NCBI GenBank assembly: GCA_045589595.1 | Contig: JAZNPK010000032.1 | Coordinates: 1-64,000 of the forward strand | Origin: SIG77 sp045589595 | GTDB taxonomy: Bacteria; Verrucomicrobiota; Lentisphaeria; Victivallales; UBA1829 | Direction: 5' to 3' | Length of the DNA: 64,000 nt | Shown: positions 23,587 to 31,979 of the stretch, piece by piece | How positions within the stretch are numbered: position 1 is the stretch's first letter | Layout: every line of letters starts with the position of its first letter | The notes under the pieces: model-generated | Database searches by the model: none | The model's input: the letters and a program-made list of their open reading frames with translations, nothing else | What the model was told of the DNA's origin: nothing | Translations under genes and position numbers: made by a program

Positions 23587-24365
23587 TCTTCAATAAACCT
23601 TTCCAGATATTTTGCACTTTTTGCGAAGGATTCAAAAACGCCTTCACCGCTCACATCCATATCCTGCTCAACGATATAGCTCTTCACGCCCGCATCTGCG
23701 GCGGCTTCCAGAATGGCATCCCAATCCAGATTTCCGCTGCCGATGGGGAACATGCCGGACGTGGCGCAATCGGGTTTGAGCATACCGTAATCTTTCAGAT
23801 GCAGTACGCTGATACGGTTGCGGAATCTGTTCAGCCATTTCACGGGATCGTTTCCGCCCTTCCAGAGCCAGTAGGTATCGAATTGCGCCTCAAGTGCCGG
23901 GGCATTGGCATAAATCGTTTCCAGGATCGTGGTGCCGCGGATCTTGAAAAGTTCGATGGAGTGGTTGTGATAACCGAGGATCAGACCCGCCTGACGGAAT
24001 TCTTCTGCAGCGCGATTCAGATCTCTGGCAATTTCGATCACTTCATTGGTGCCGGTGGGGATCCGGTGGATGAAGGGATAGGCGGCGTGAGGGCAGTTCA
24101 GTTTTTTCAAACGGGCGATCACTGCGGCGGTATCATTCAGGATCCGTTCTGCGGACTCGTGAGATGTGAGCGGTGCAAGTCCCGCTTTATCAAGAAGTTC
24201 CAGCAATTCTTCTTCCGGCATCGGCGCAATGGAGCCGGAAAGCTGAAGCCCTCTGTACCCCATGTCGGCGAGCCGCTGGAACGTTTCTGCCGCTCCGGCT
24301 TTTGTCTTGATGAATTCACGGAAGCTGTAAATCTGCGCTCCCAGCTGCGAACGTTTCATTTTCAT
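23583..24365 (-). CDS. Sugar phosphate isomerase/epimerase (AP endonuclease 2 TIM barrel)
   Basis: A 260-residue TIM-barrel protein of the xylose-isomerase-like/IolE family. Metal-site motifs are visible: LGYHNHSIE, FDTYWLWKGG, SVLHLKDYG and a C-terminal YIVEQDMDVSG. The start at 24365 follows AAGGAG; the longer frame to 24446 extends into the promoter and the divergent gene. It is the first gene of a two-gene operon with a Gfo/Idh oxidoreductase. This pairing is frequent in inositol-like or keto-sugar pathways. The divergent AraC-type regulator probably controls it. Confidence 0.87.
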   Translation of the reverse strand: MKMKRSQLGAQIYSFREFIKTKAGAAETFQRLADMGYRGLQLSGSIAPMPEEELLELLDKAGLAPLTSHESAERILNDTAAVIARLKKLNCPHAAYPFIHRIPTGTNEVIEIARDLNRAAEEFRQAGLILGYHNHSIELFKIRGTTILETIYANAPALEAQFDTYWLWKGGNDPVKWLNRFRNRISVLHLKDYGMLKPDCATSGMFPIGSGNLDWDAILEAAADAGVKSYIVEQDMDVSGEGVFESFAKSAKYLERFIEE

Positions 24366-24411
24366 GATTTTTTTCTCCTTGTGAGGGTTGAAAAGTTGTG
24401 CAACAAGGTTT

Positions 24412-24439
24412 ACTATAACCCGGAAAAAATCTTTTGCAA
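24412..24439 (-). promoter_or_regulatory. Promoter of isomerase/oxidoreductase operon in divergent region
   Basis: On the minus strand: TTGCAA (24439-24434), a 16-bp spacer, TATAGT (24417-24412). The region overlaps the probable AraC-type gene start. A GTTG-TG-CAAC inverted repeat (24395-24404) lies just downstream of the -10 and could be an operator. Confidence 0.55.
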
Positions 24440-25272
24440 TGAACAAAACGAACCACTTTCAGCACAAAACGAACATGAAATACTTTGACGGACAGATCTT
24501 TCCAATGTGGAACACCCAGCCTGCAAGCCGCGGGTTCTATACAAATCATCCGAAATACTATGGGATCCAATACAATCACGCCGGACCGCTCACCTTTTCC
24601 ATCGATGGTTCAGAGCGGGTGGAAGTGAACGGGCCTCATGTTTTTTTCACGGTTCCCGGACACGTTTATAAATACGGATGTGAAGAAAACAAATCCCGGC
24701 ATCACTGCTTCATCTGTTCATTGGGGGAACGCATTGCATCTTATGTGGAGGGCGGACTTTTTCCGGCGGACTGCACGGCTCCGGTGCCGGTCAAGGATTC
24801 GGAACGGTTTCATCTGACCATGCTGGAAATCATGTCACTGCTCCGGAAATCCCCCGTCGTGCCTCCGCGCGCGGTCCTTCTTTACGAGGATCTGCTGCTG
24901 CAGGTGGCGGAGGCGGAAGAACAACCATCCCCGCTGACGCCTTACTGCCGGGAAAAAATTGCGGCTCTGGCAGATCGGATCCGGTCCCATCCGGAACTGA
25001 ATTTCGATTTTGATGCCGCCGCCGCGGATTGCGCTGTGACATTGACACATTTCCGCCGTTTGTTCAAACAACTTTTTGCGCTGCCGCCGCAACAGTTTCT
25101 GATCCACAGCCGTTTGCAGGCGGCTGCAGCTCTGCTGATCGCAAATGGGACGCCTCTTTCCATTGCGGAGGTGGCGGAACAGACAGGATTTCAGGATCAG
25201 AATTATTTTTCGCGGCTGTTCAAACAGCATTACCGGATCTCCCCGATGGAATACCGGCGGGAGTTTCAATAA
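24439..25272 (+). CDS. AraC-family transcriptional regulator
   Basis: A 277-residue regulator. The N-terminal half has a cupin-like sensor domain (TFSIDGSERVEVNGPHVFFTVPGHVYKY). The C-terminal hundred residues form the double helix-turn-helix: DFDAAAADCAVTLTHFRRLFKQLF, then SIAEVAEQTGFQDQNYFSRLFKQ and a terminal SPMEYRR. The start is uncertain: the frame runs open to 24388, but the ATG at 24439 or the one at 24475 is likelier, and none has a strong ribosome-binding site. It is transcribed away from the isomerase/oxidoreductase operon and probably activates it when the sugar is present. A hairpin terminator follows the stop. Confidence 0.88.
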   Translation: MNKTNHFQHKTNMKYFDGQIFPMWNTQPASRGFYTNHPKYYGIQYNHAGPLTFSIDGSERVEVNGPHVFFTVPGHVYKYGCEENKSRHHCFICSLGERIASYVEGGLFPADCTAPVPVKDSERFHLTMLEIMSLLRKSPVVPPRAVLLYEDLLLQVAEAEEQPSPLTPYCREKIAALADRIRSHPELNFDFDAAAADCAVTLTHFRRLFKQLFALPPQQFLIHSRLQAAAALLIANGTPLSIAEVAEQTGFQDQNYFSRLFKQHYRISPMEYRREFQ

Positions 25273-25280
25273 TGCGCAAT

Positions 25281-25314
25281 CAAAAAAATGACGGACAGCG
25301 CTCCGTCATTTTAA
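25281..25314 (+). terminator. Hairpin terminator after araC-like gene, TGACGGA type
   Basis: AATGACGGA (25287-25295) pairs with TCCGTCATT (25302-25310), flanked by A-run and T-run. A second TGACGGA-TGTCG-TCCGTCA hairpin lies at 25344-25362. Confidence 0.8.
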
Positions 25315-25480
25315 TTGCTTGATATACAATCCGTTGCGATTTATGACGGATGTCGTCCGTCACACTCTGACGGAGAAATGACGGCATCACCGGGCGTCAA
25401 AATCCGCTGTTTTTTCTGCGTTTTTCGATTACATCCGGTGCCGGTAAAATATCTTTTCAATCAAAAATATTGATTTATTG

Positions 25481-25513
25481 TTGCAACACCCTGCACGAGA
25501 TGGTATATTACCA
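25481..25513 (+). promoter_or_regulatory. Export-cassette promoter with dyad, copy 1
   Basis: TTGCAA (25481-25486), a 17-bp spacer, TATATT (25504-25509). The dyad TGGTA-TAT-TACCA (25501-25513) overlaps the -10. The leader is 68 bp from -35 to the ATG, with a GGAGGA ribosome-binding site; copies 2 and 3 lie at 29641 and 31401. Confidence 0.85.
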
Positions 25514-25548
25514 ATGAGACGGTTGATTTGAGTATGGAGGAATGGAAT

Positions 25549-26457
25549 ATGAAAAAAAATTGGATTTACAGTTTGCTGTGCGGTCTGATGATCGTTTTCC
25601 TTGCCGGATGCGGCGGGATTCCTGAACGTAATTATATCGGCATGACCAAAGCAGAAGTTGCGGCACATCTGGAAAAACATGCCTTCCGCAGCCGCTGGAG
25701 CAGAAACCAGTTCGAGATCTGGCTGGATAAAGAGGGAAATATCGGTCCATTCAAAACTGCACGGGGCGTTATAAACACACAGGAAGTTATGTCCGCCGAC
25801 CGGTGGCGTTGCGATTTCTTCCCGCAAAGACACTGGCTCTTGGGGTGGAACGGACTTTTTGCCAAATGGTATTTCCGGGTATTGGAGTTTGAAAACGGGC
25901 GTGTCGTCAAACAGCAGCAACTGACCAATTTTTACTGGGTTCACGGTTACGCCGGGCAATCACCCTATCCGCAATTCCCGAAAAACTTTCATAAGGTCAA
26001 CGAAAATCTTTACCGTTCCGGGCAGCCGGATGAGGATGAATTTGAGTCGCTATACTCATTCAACAACATCCGCAGTGTGCTGAATCTGCGGGAAAACAAC
26101 AGCGATAAAGACGAGATCGATGCCGTGAATTTCAAGCGGGAAGAAAAAATCACGCTCTATGAAATTCCCCTTGATACCGGAAATATTTCAGAAGGCGAAC
26201 TCTATAAGATCCTGACCGTCATCCGTGATGCTCCGAAACCCTTATTGATCCACTGTTGGCACGGCAGCGACCGTACCGGCTGCGCCGTTGCCGCGTACCG
26301 CATCGTTTTTGAAAATTGGAGCGTTGAAGATGCCATTTCTGAATTGATGAAGCCGGAATACGGTCATCACAAAAATATCTATACCAACATCCCGGAACTG
26401 CTCCGCAAAGCCGATTGGAAGAAGATCAGAGAAACCATTTTGAATAAGGAGAAATAA
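25549..26457 (+). CDS. Lipoprotein with dual-specificity/tyrosine phosphatase domain
   Basis: A 302-residue lipoprotein. The signal ends in LAGC with Cys21 as the lipidation site, so the catalytic domain is outside the cytoplasm. After a variable region (20-150) comes a cysteine-phosphatase domain: FHKVNENLYRSGQPDEDE, VLNLREN, a possible general-acid IPLDTG, and the P-loop HCWHGSDRTG with Cys236 and Arg242 (C-x5-R). Such exported phosphatases may act on phosphoproteins, phosphoinositides or polyphosphates; the target is unknown. The start at 25549 follows a GGAGGA in a leader shared with two other genes. The next gene starts 2 bp after the stop. The signal peptide closely resembles that of the protein at 31468. 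Confidence 0.87.
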   Translation: MKKNWIYSLLCGLMIVFLAGCGGIPERNYIGMTKAEVAAHLEKHAFRSRWSRNQFEIWLDKEGNIGPFKTARGVINTQEVMSADRWRCDFFPQRHWLLGWNGLFAKWYFRVLEFENGRVVKQQQLTNFYWVHGYAGQSPYPQFPKNFHKVNENLYRSGQPDEDEFESLYSFNNIRSVLNLRENNSDKDEIDAVNFKREEKITLYEIPLDTGNISEGELYKILTVIRDAPKPLLIHCWHGSDRTGCAVAAYRIVFENWSVEDAISELMKPEYGHHKNIYTNIPELLRKADWKKIRETILNKEK

Positions 26458-26459
26458 CC

Positions 26460-27728
26460 ATGCTGAAAAAGATTTTGTTACTGGCGGTATTGATGAGCCT
26501 TTCGCTGAATCTGTATGCTCACGGCACTGAATGGATCGGGAATGCCATCATCAAAGACGCAAAATGGTCGCCGGTGCAAATATCGTTCTGGCCGGTACAT
26601 CTCTGCGGTCTCAGAACAACAATCTGCGGGATCAGTCTTTCTCCCGGATTGTTTGGTTTCAGCTGGAAAGTTTATGGAATCAGTTGCGGACAAATCGTTT
26701 TACTTGGCGAAAATAATGGACTTGCTGCAAATATCTGGTCTTTCGGGGACAAAAATAACGGATTGGCTGTGGGGGGATTCAATGCGTGGGGAAAAAATAA
26801 TGGTGTTTCCATCGGAGTCGCCAATTTTGTTCATGACGAAGGTTCTGACGGGATAAGCAGAAATACTCTTCAGATCGGGGTGTTCAATCAAGCGAACAGC
26901 GGCCTGCAGATCGGCGTATTGAACTACAATCCCAACGCCCTGATCCCGTGGATGCCTTTGATCAATTTTGTGATCCCGCGCTCTGTGGAATCTTCTCTGA
27001 AAGAGTTGAAGGAAAGACCGTATCCTTTTGATGTTCACATTAAAAAACACGCAAACCAATATTTCCCGGATTGGAATACGGAAGAACGGCTCCGCTGGCT
27101 GAATGAGCTTTTCCCGCTGACCGATGCCGGGGCAACTTATGCGTTGATGGAAGCGGCAAGGAAACACGGTATGATCCGGGAATGGGATGATTATGCGTTG
27201 ACTCTGCCGATAAAAAAACGGAGGGACTTACGGAACGCTCTGGGAAGCTGGATCACTCAGAGATATTGGCATTATCGGCTTGAAACAGCTCCGGACGGCA
27301 CGATCACATTGACATTATTTAAGATGCAAAATAGTGCGCGATGTTCTTTCAGCGCAAAATTTAAGGATCTTCCGAAAAATATTCCAATCACTGTTGAAAG
27401 GATAAATTCTGATTTTGAGGTGGGGTATCGTATCGAAAAAACAATTAAAAACGGCAATACGATCCGTCATATTTCCGATTTTACAACACTCTTTACAGTT
27501 CGGCGCGATGCGGAAACCGATCTCTGGTTTGAAACCGGAAGCTGGAAAGAAATAGACAAAAAAACTCCGGCAGTTACCATATATAAAGAGCTTCGGAAAA
27601 ATTCTGTTTGCACCGAAATCAAAAACAGCAAGCGGATTTATAAAGAGTTCCGCTTGAAAGAGCAATACCGCAAAATCAAACTTGGCAGCATTGAACCGGA
27701 ATATATTATTCAAAAATCAGTAAAATGA
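26460..27728 (+). CDS. Exported protein with NNG-type surface repeats
   Basis: A 422-residue exported protein with signal peptide MLKKILLLAVLMSLSLNLYA. Residues about 80-165 contain short beta-strand repeats such as NNGLAANIWSFG, NNGLAVGGFNAWG, NNGVSIGVAN and GLQIGVLNYN, like the surface-repeat proteins of the LA_2272 type. The remainder is mixed and not recognised; part of it (about 260-400) appears beta-rich and charged. It starts 2 bp after the phosphatase lipoprotein, so the two are coupled. A decayed copy of its 5' end is found at 31980-32069. It probably sits at the cell surface or in the periplasm. Confidence 0.75.
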   Translation: MLKKILLLAVLMSLSLNLYAHGTEWIGNAIIKDAKWSPVQISFWPVHLCGLRTTICGISLSPGLFGFSWKVYGISCGQIVLLGENNGLAANIWSFGDKNNGLAVGGFNAWGKNNGVSIGVANFVHDEGSDGISRNTLQIGVFNQANSGLQIGVLNYNPNALIPWMPLINFVIPRSVESSLKELKERPYPFDVHIKKHANQYFPDWNTEERLRWLNELFPLTDAGATYALMEAARKHGMIREWDDYALTLPIKKRRDLRNALGSWITQRYWHYRLETAPDGTITLTLFKMQNSARCSFSAKFKDLPKNIPITVERINSDFEVGYRIEKTIKNGNTIRHISDFTTLFTVRRDAETDLWFETGSWKEIDKKTPAVTIYKELRKNSVCTEIKNSKRIYKEFRLKEQYRKIKLGSIEPEYIIQKSVK

Positions 27729-27740
27729 AAGAGCGAGTTT

Positions 27741-28673
27741 ATGAAAAAAAGTTTTTTCCTGATCTTGTTATGTCTGTTCTCGAGTGCGGTTTATGGTGCA
27801 GAGAAAGTGCAGCCATTTATTGATTGTGTAATTACGAGTTCTCCGGGGGAATTGCACCATTATTTGAACTATTCTCCGGGATTTCCTGTTCAGGAAAGCA
27901 AACTTTTTTTGATCTTACGCTATGGAAACACCGTAAAAAGAGCTGTAATCCCTTTGCAGAAAACCATTTCTTTTGAGTGGAAAGATTCTCCCGGGAAGAC
28001 TGCTTTTTGCTCTTCCAGTATAAAATGGGAATTTCCGCGAGTCACAAATGTTTCAATAGAAAATAAGCTTATGCCAAGCAAGATTTTGTTTCCGGGCAGG
28101 AAAGTTGTTTTGATGACATGGAAAACGACTTCACTTGCTGACGGGAAAACGCTTGAGCAATTTTGTGGGGAAACGGGTCTGGAATTGCAAGTGCCGGAGC
28201 ATATATTAAAAAAATATGCCGGCTGTATGAGTTATGAAGATCTGGTTATGCAAAAATTTTTGAAAAAGCTAAATGTTCCTGATTATTGGCAATTTGCCAA
28301 AAAATTTCCGGCAATCCCGCCGGAAAGCAAATGCAATTATCAGATTTATCCGGAAATGATCCGTGGCAATGTCGTTGAGCTTTGGGATAAATATCAACGG
28401 AAATTTGCCGCGGGACAAATTGCTTCGCTGCCGATTTTGGAGTTGGAAATCCGCATAATGGAAGTTATGCTGTATGCCCAAAATCTTCCCGAACCAATGC
28501 GCAAAAAACTTGTAATGGAACAATGCAGAAGATATAAAAAAATCTTGTCTTTTACAGAAACGGCGTTTGCCGCCGGATGGGAACCCAAAGAATCTGTCGA
28601 TATTGCCAAAAGCAATTTGAAACGTTTCATGCAGAAACACAGTCATTTAATTTCCTGTGCAGATATATTATAA
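27741..28673 (+). CDS. Hypothetical exported protein
   Basis: A 310-residue protein with signal peptide MKKSFFLILLCLFSSAVYG and mature start near Ala20. The first part is beta-rich with several Pro/Gly turns; the second half is helical (YEDLVMQKFLKKLN, ELEIRIMEVMLYAQNLPE). No recognised motif. It follows the surface-repeat gene by 12 bp and is therefore probably the third gene of the operon driven by the promoter at 25481. The DNA becomes noticeably AT-rich here and stays so to about 31.4 kb. Confidence 0.68.
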   Translation: MKKSFFLILLCLFSSAVYGAEKVQPFIDCVITSSPGELHHYLNYSPGFPVQESKLFLILRYGNTVKRAVIPLQKTISFEWKDSPGKTAFCSSSIKWEFPRVTNVSIENKLMPSKILFPGRKVVLMTWKTTSLADGKTLEQFCGETGLELQVPEHILKKYAGCMSYEDLVMQKFLKKLNVPDYWQFAKKFPAIPPESKCNYQIYPEMIRGNVVELWDKYQRKFAAGQIASLPILELEIRIMEVMLYAQNLPEPMRKKLVMEQCRRYKKILSFTETAFAAGWEPKESVDIAKSNLKRFMQKHSHLISCADIL

Positions 28674-28782
28674 ACAAGAAATCCCGGAAATCAGTCATTG
28701 AAGACAGCACAAGATATTTATTTGATGTAAGATTTGTTATAAAGAGTAAGATCAAATGGGGATATAGGCAGAGGGGATGAAT

Positions 28783-29622
28783 ATGGAAATCGTTTACAGA
28801 ATATTTACTTGGATTATAAGTGGAACCGGCTGTCTTTTGCTGATGCTTATTTTTGCACCTTTTATTATCGTCCTTTCTCCGGTTGGGAGTTGGATAATCC
28901 TGCCATTGATTTACGCCGGATTACTTTTTTACAATTGGAAACGCAATATCAAAAAAGATACCCTTTCTGAACCGACAGGCTTTTCCAGAAAACAAAGTGC
29001 GTTGATTTGGAGCGGGATCGTATTGATCATATTTTCGGCTTTGAGTTTGATCTCTTTTTGCGTTGGTAAATCCTGCTATTTTCTCGGGATCAATGTAAAG
29101 TATTATTTTATTCCGTTGTTTTTGATACCAGCTGCTGCAATATATTTCCGCCCTTTCAAAAAACATGAAAAAGGAAACTCCTTCGGAATTACAGGCATCA
29201 TTGTTGGCGTGCTGTTATTTTTTATTTCTATGCTTAATAATGTTTCCAATTACGATTTTTCGGGCGATAAGTTGCCAATAGGTTACGAAATGCCATCTGC
29301 AATGCAGGAGAGATTTTTCCCTAACGGAGCTTATAATTTTGAGATCAAGGGCAAAAGTATGATGTTTGCAAATTCCGCCGAATGGAGCTGTAATGTTTCA
29401 GAAAAAGATTTTGAAAAATTTCGCAAAAAACACGGATATAACTTTGTTTTGAACCGCACAGATGTCAACGAAGACAAGGAGGTCGGTCCGCTGAGTTATT
29501 CAGATGATGATTGGCAGAAACCGTTTTATTTCTACAATAACCACCACGCAAACGGCGGTGGTTTAACAATGCGTTATTCTGTTCCGGAAAAGAAATTATA
29601 TGGACATTACAGCAATCGCTGA
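28783..29622 (+). CDS. Hypothetical polytopic membrane protein
   Basis: A 279-residue protein with about five hydrophobic helices in the first 160 residues (for example TWIISGTGCLLLMLIFAPF, LIWSGIVLIIFSALSLI, YFIPLFLIPAAAIYF, GIIVGVLLFFISML), then a 110-residue soluble tail that is probably outside the cytoplasm. The tail has no motif I recognise. The start at 28783 is set by GAGGGG six bases upstream; an ATG at 28777 directly abuts that site. No cassette-type promoter precedes it. Function unknown; its place among exported proteins suggests a role in the same envelope process. Confidence 0.65.
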   Translation: MEIVYRIFTWIISGTGCLLLMLIFAPFIIVLSPVGSWIILPLIYAGLLFYNWKRNIKKDTLSEPTGFSRKQSALIWSGIVLIIFSALSLISFCVGKSCYFLGINVKYYFIPLFLIPAAAIYFRPFKKHEKGNSFGITGIIVGVLLFFISMLNNVSNYDFSGDKLPIGYEMPSAMQERFFPNGAYNFEIKGKSMMFANSAEWSCNVSEKDFEKFRKKHGYNFVLNRTDVNEDKEVGPLSYSDDDWQKPFYFYNNHHANGGGLTMRYSVPEKKLYGHYSNR

Positions 29623-29640
29623 TTATTTTATCTTCTGCAG

Positions 29641-29673
29641 TTGTAAACGCCTGCGGGAGAAGGTATATTACCT
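29641..29673 (+). promoter_or_regulatory. Export-cassette promoter with dyad, copy 2
   Basis: TTGTAA (29641-29646), a 17-bp spacer, TATATT (29664-29669). The dyad reads AGGTA-TAT-TACCT (29661-29673). Relative to copies 1 and 3 both outer bases are swapped (T..A to A..T), so symmetry is kept. Confidence 0.85.
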
Positions 29674-29708
29674 GTGAGATGGTTGATTTGAATATGGAGG
29701 TGTTTGAG

Positions 29709-30971
29709 ATGAAAAAGTTGTTAACTCTCTGCTTGTTGTTTTTGATTTTTGTAAGTTGTTTCGGCAATGTCGGAGTTTTCCGGGGCAGCGGGCAGACTCC
29801 GATGCTGGAAAAAACTGCCGATATCCAAATGGTGGAAGAAGAGATCATCATGTTCCCCCGCAGGGGAAATTATCCGGTTGATACTTCCTGCCGCAATTTG
29901 GACAAAATGGAGTTCCGCTGCCGCTTTATTTTACGCAATCTTACCGATAAAAAAGTGATTGTTCCGGTCGGTTTCCCTCTGGACACAGAAGCAAGACTGC
30001 AAGATGACAAGGGATATTTCAATCAAAGTCAAATCATTTCCCATTACGGCTTTACTGCCGGAACTGCAGATAAAACCTTTCCGGTTCGTTTTGTGCCTCA
30101 TGATAAGAAAAAGAAATTCAGCCAACTCTTTCTGTGGGAGATGACCTTTGATCCCAAACAGGAGATCGAACTCTTTGTCAATTACACCATGGCAGGCTAT
30201 CAGGGGCTGGATGGCACGATGCGAAACCGGGATTGGGATAAGCGAAAACCTTACAAGTGCGAATATCTGGAGCTCTTGATCCTCGGATCGGGACAGGCTC
30301 AATTTTATGTAACAGAAACGGGGTCCAGTTGGGCGGGAGTGATTGAAAAAGCGGTGTTTCGCTATTATCCATACGAATTTGAAGAATACCTTGCCAAGCG
30401 CGGCGCGTGGGAAGAATCCTCCGTCAAACGCAAACGCCGTTTGGAAAACATCAAGAAAAATCCCGGTGATTTCGAATATCTTTTTTCACCGGAAATGCCG
30501 ATGGTTCGGGTTTGGAATCCCACTTTTGAACAGTGGAAGCCCAAGCAGGGAAAATATGAAAATGACCGCTATCTGGAACTGGTCTTTCAGCCCTACAAAC
30601 CGCAGAAAAAAGATAACATCCGCATCGGCTACACTTTCCCGATGATCCCCATCAACGCCGAACAGTTTGAACGCTACTGCACTGCGGTAAAGCATCATTT
30701 AACAAAGCAAAGAGAATTCAAAGAACTGTCAAAAAACAAAAATCCCAAAGCTTACGAAAAATATTGGAAACACCGCAATTTTCCCGATTACGGTCCGGCG
30801 GTACGGAAAAATATTGCCGATGTGACATTGGAGTTTCACGGTATCGCCCGCAACAATCCTGAAATCGCCGACTTCCTTGCCGATCAAGTTTGGTATCCGG
30901 TCAAAACTCCCCGTCCGATGGATGAAACTTACAAGCAGATGCTTCTGAAAATATCGGAAGGGAAAGAATAA
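29709..30971 (+). CDS. Exported DUF4424-like protein
   Basis: A 420-residue exported protein. The signal MKKLLTLCLLFLIFVSCFG may be a lipoprotein signal (FVSC). The mature part is beta-rich with an early MVEEEIIMFPRRGNYPVDTSCRN region. The segment FYVTETGSSWAGVIEKAVF resembles the TGxxWxGPI region of DUF4424 proteins, exported proteins of unknown function. I treat that assignment as tentative. The gene carries cassette copy 2 at its 5' end. Its stop overlaps the start of the next, frameshifted lipoprotein gene (TAATG). Confidence 0.65.
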   Translation: MKKLLTLCLLFLIFVSCFGNVGVFRGSGQTPMLEKTADIQMVEEEIIMFPRRGNYPVDTSCRNLDKMEFRCRFILRNLTDKKVIVPVGFPLDTEARLQDDKGYFNQSQIISHYGFTAGTADKTFPVRFVPHDKKKKFSQLFLWEMTFDPKQEIELFVNYTMAGYQGLDGTMRNRDWDKRKPYKCEYLELLILGSGQAQFYVTETGSSWAGVIEKAVFRYYPYEFEEYLAKRGAWEESSVKRKRRLENIKKNPGDFEYLFSPEMPMVRVWNPTFEQWKPKQGKYENDRYLELVFQPYKPQKKDNIRIGYTFPMIPINAEQFERYCTAVKHHLTKQREFKELSKNKNPKAYEKYWKHRNFPDYGPAVRKNIADVTLEFHGIARNNPEIADFLADQVWYPVKTPRPMDETYKQMLLKISEGKE

Positions 30972-31386
30972 TGCTTAAAAAGTCCTTATTTATTCTTTTT
31001 TTTATCAGCTGCACTCTTTTTTCTCGGGATGCACTTCTCCTTATATAGGGAAAAGCAGGCATGAAATCGTGGACATCATTGCACAGGAACATAAAAAAAC
31101 TCCGGGAGAAATCTATATCTATGTACCTCGGGGACATAATTACCGCTTTAATCATCCAGCTGAAATTTTAAATAAAAATCGTGGCTGGGGACCGGATATG
31201 ACAAAATACAGCCAATGGGGGATTTTGCCATACGAAAAATTTTGGTTCGATGGGACTTTTTGCACTTTACTTACATTCAAGGATAATGTTGTCATAAAAG
31301 AAGAAGCAGATGTTCACTGCGGCGGTTACGGATTTTTCAAGCCGTTTGCATTCGTCTTTTTCCTTATCGCACCTTTGTTCCTTTAA
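30971..31386 (+). pseudogene. Lipoprotein gene split by a frameshift in a T tract
   Basis: The ATG at 30971 encodes MLKKSLFILFFISCTLF and then runs to a stop at 31048. One base out of phase, the frame continues FSGCTSPYIGKSRHEIVDII and stays open to 31386. The switch falls at a run of six T (31017-31022). With seven T the product would be a 138-residue lipoprotein with an ideal signal ending in FFSGC, followed by a soluble region and a hydrophobic C-terminus. Possible explanations are a real pseudogene, a phase-variable gene, or a sequencing error. It is translationally coupled to the upstream DUF4424-like gene. Confidence 0.75.
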
Positions 31387-31400
31387 AAATATTTTTTCAG

Positions 31401-31433
31401 TTGTAAACGCTGGCGGGAGATGGTATATTACCA
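31401..31433 (+). promoter_or_regulatory. Export-cassette promoter with dyad, copy 3
   Basis: TTGTAA (31401-31406), a 17-bp spacer, TATATT (31424-31429), dyad TGGTA-TAT-TACCA (31421-31433). It starts 15 bp after the frameshifted lipoprotein stop. Confidence 0.85.
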
Positions 31434-31467
31434 ATGAGACGGTTGATTTGACGATGGAGGAACGGAT

Positions 31468-31971
31468 ATGAAAAAAATCAGGATTTGCAGTTTGATCTGC
31501 GGTCTGGCGATCGTTTTCCTTGCCGGATGCAGCGGGATCAGGGATTATTCCGTGGAAGATCTTGCGATAACGGAACCCCATGTGGTTTATTTCGGCAATC
31601 TGACCGAAGTCATCATTGTGCCGGGGCAGGGGAAATGCCGTATCGTTCACGAACATTTCAACCGGAATCACGGTCACGCCTTCAAGGTTCCGTACAGCAT
31701 TGCCACGGTATATTCTGCCGACAGAAAATTTGTGATTTCTGACAAAGAAGTCGGGAATCTGGCGATCCGGATCGACGGAAAAGAATATTCTCTGCGGAAA
31801 TCAAATCCCGTGATCCACGCGCAGCATGGCATCCTTTGGACAACTGAAAGTTTCAGTCAGACTCCCTTTCCTGCCACCTCCGCGTGGGTGTACCCCTTGA
31901 AAGTCAACCTCTCCGCGCTGCTCACAGATGCTGACCGGAAGAAGATCGGAACTGCCGCTTTGAATCTGTAG
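31468..31971 (+). CDS. Hypothetical lipoprotein with cassette-type signal peptide
   Basis: A 167-residue lipoprotein. The signal MKKIRICSLICGLAIVFLAG with Cys21 is nearly the same as that of the phosphatase lipoprotein at 25549, whereas the mature parts share nothing obvious. The mature chain is beta-rich (HVVYFGNLTEVIIVPGQGKCRIV) and ends without a recognised domain. Promoter, dyad, leader and signal peptide thus form a conserved 5' cassette placed ahead of a different protein. The remains of a surface-repeat gene start 8 bp after the stop, repeating the two-gene order at 25549-27728. Confidence 0.75.
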   Translation: MKKIRICSLICGLAIVFLAGCSGIRDYSVEDLAITEPHVVYFGNLTEVIIVPGQGKCRIVHEHFNRNHGHAFKVPYSIATVYSADRKFVISDKEVGNLAIRIDGKEYSLRKSNPVIHAQHGILWTTESFSQTPFPATSAWVYPLKVNLSALLTDADRKKIGTAALNL

Positions 31972-31979
31972 AAATGACC

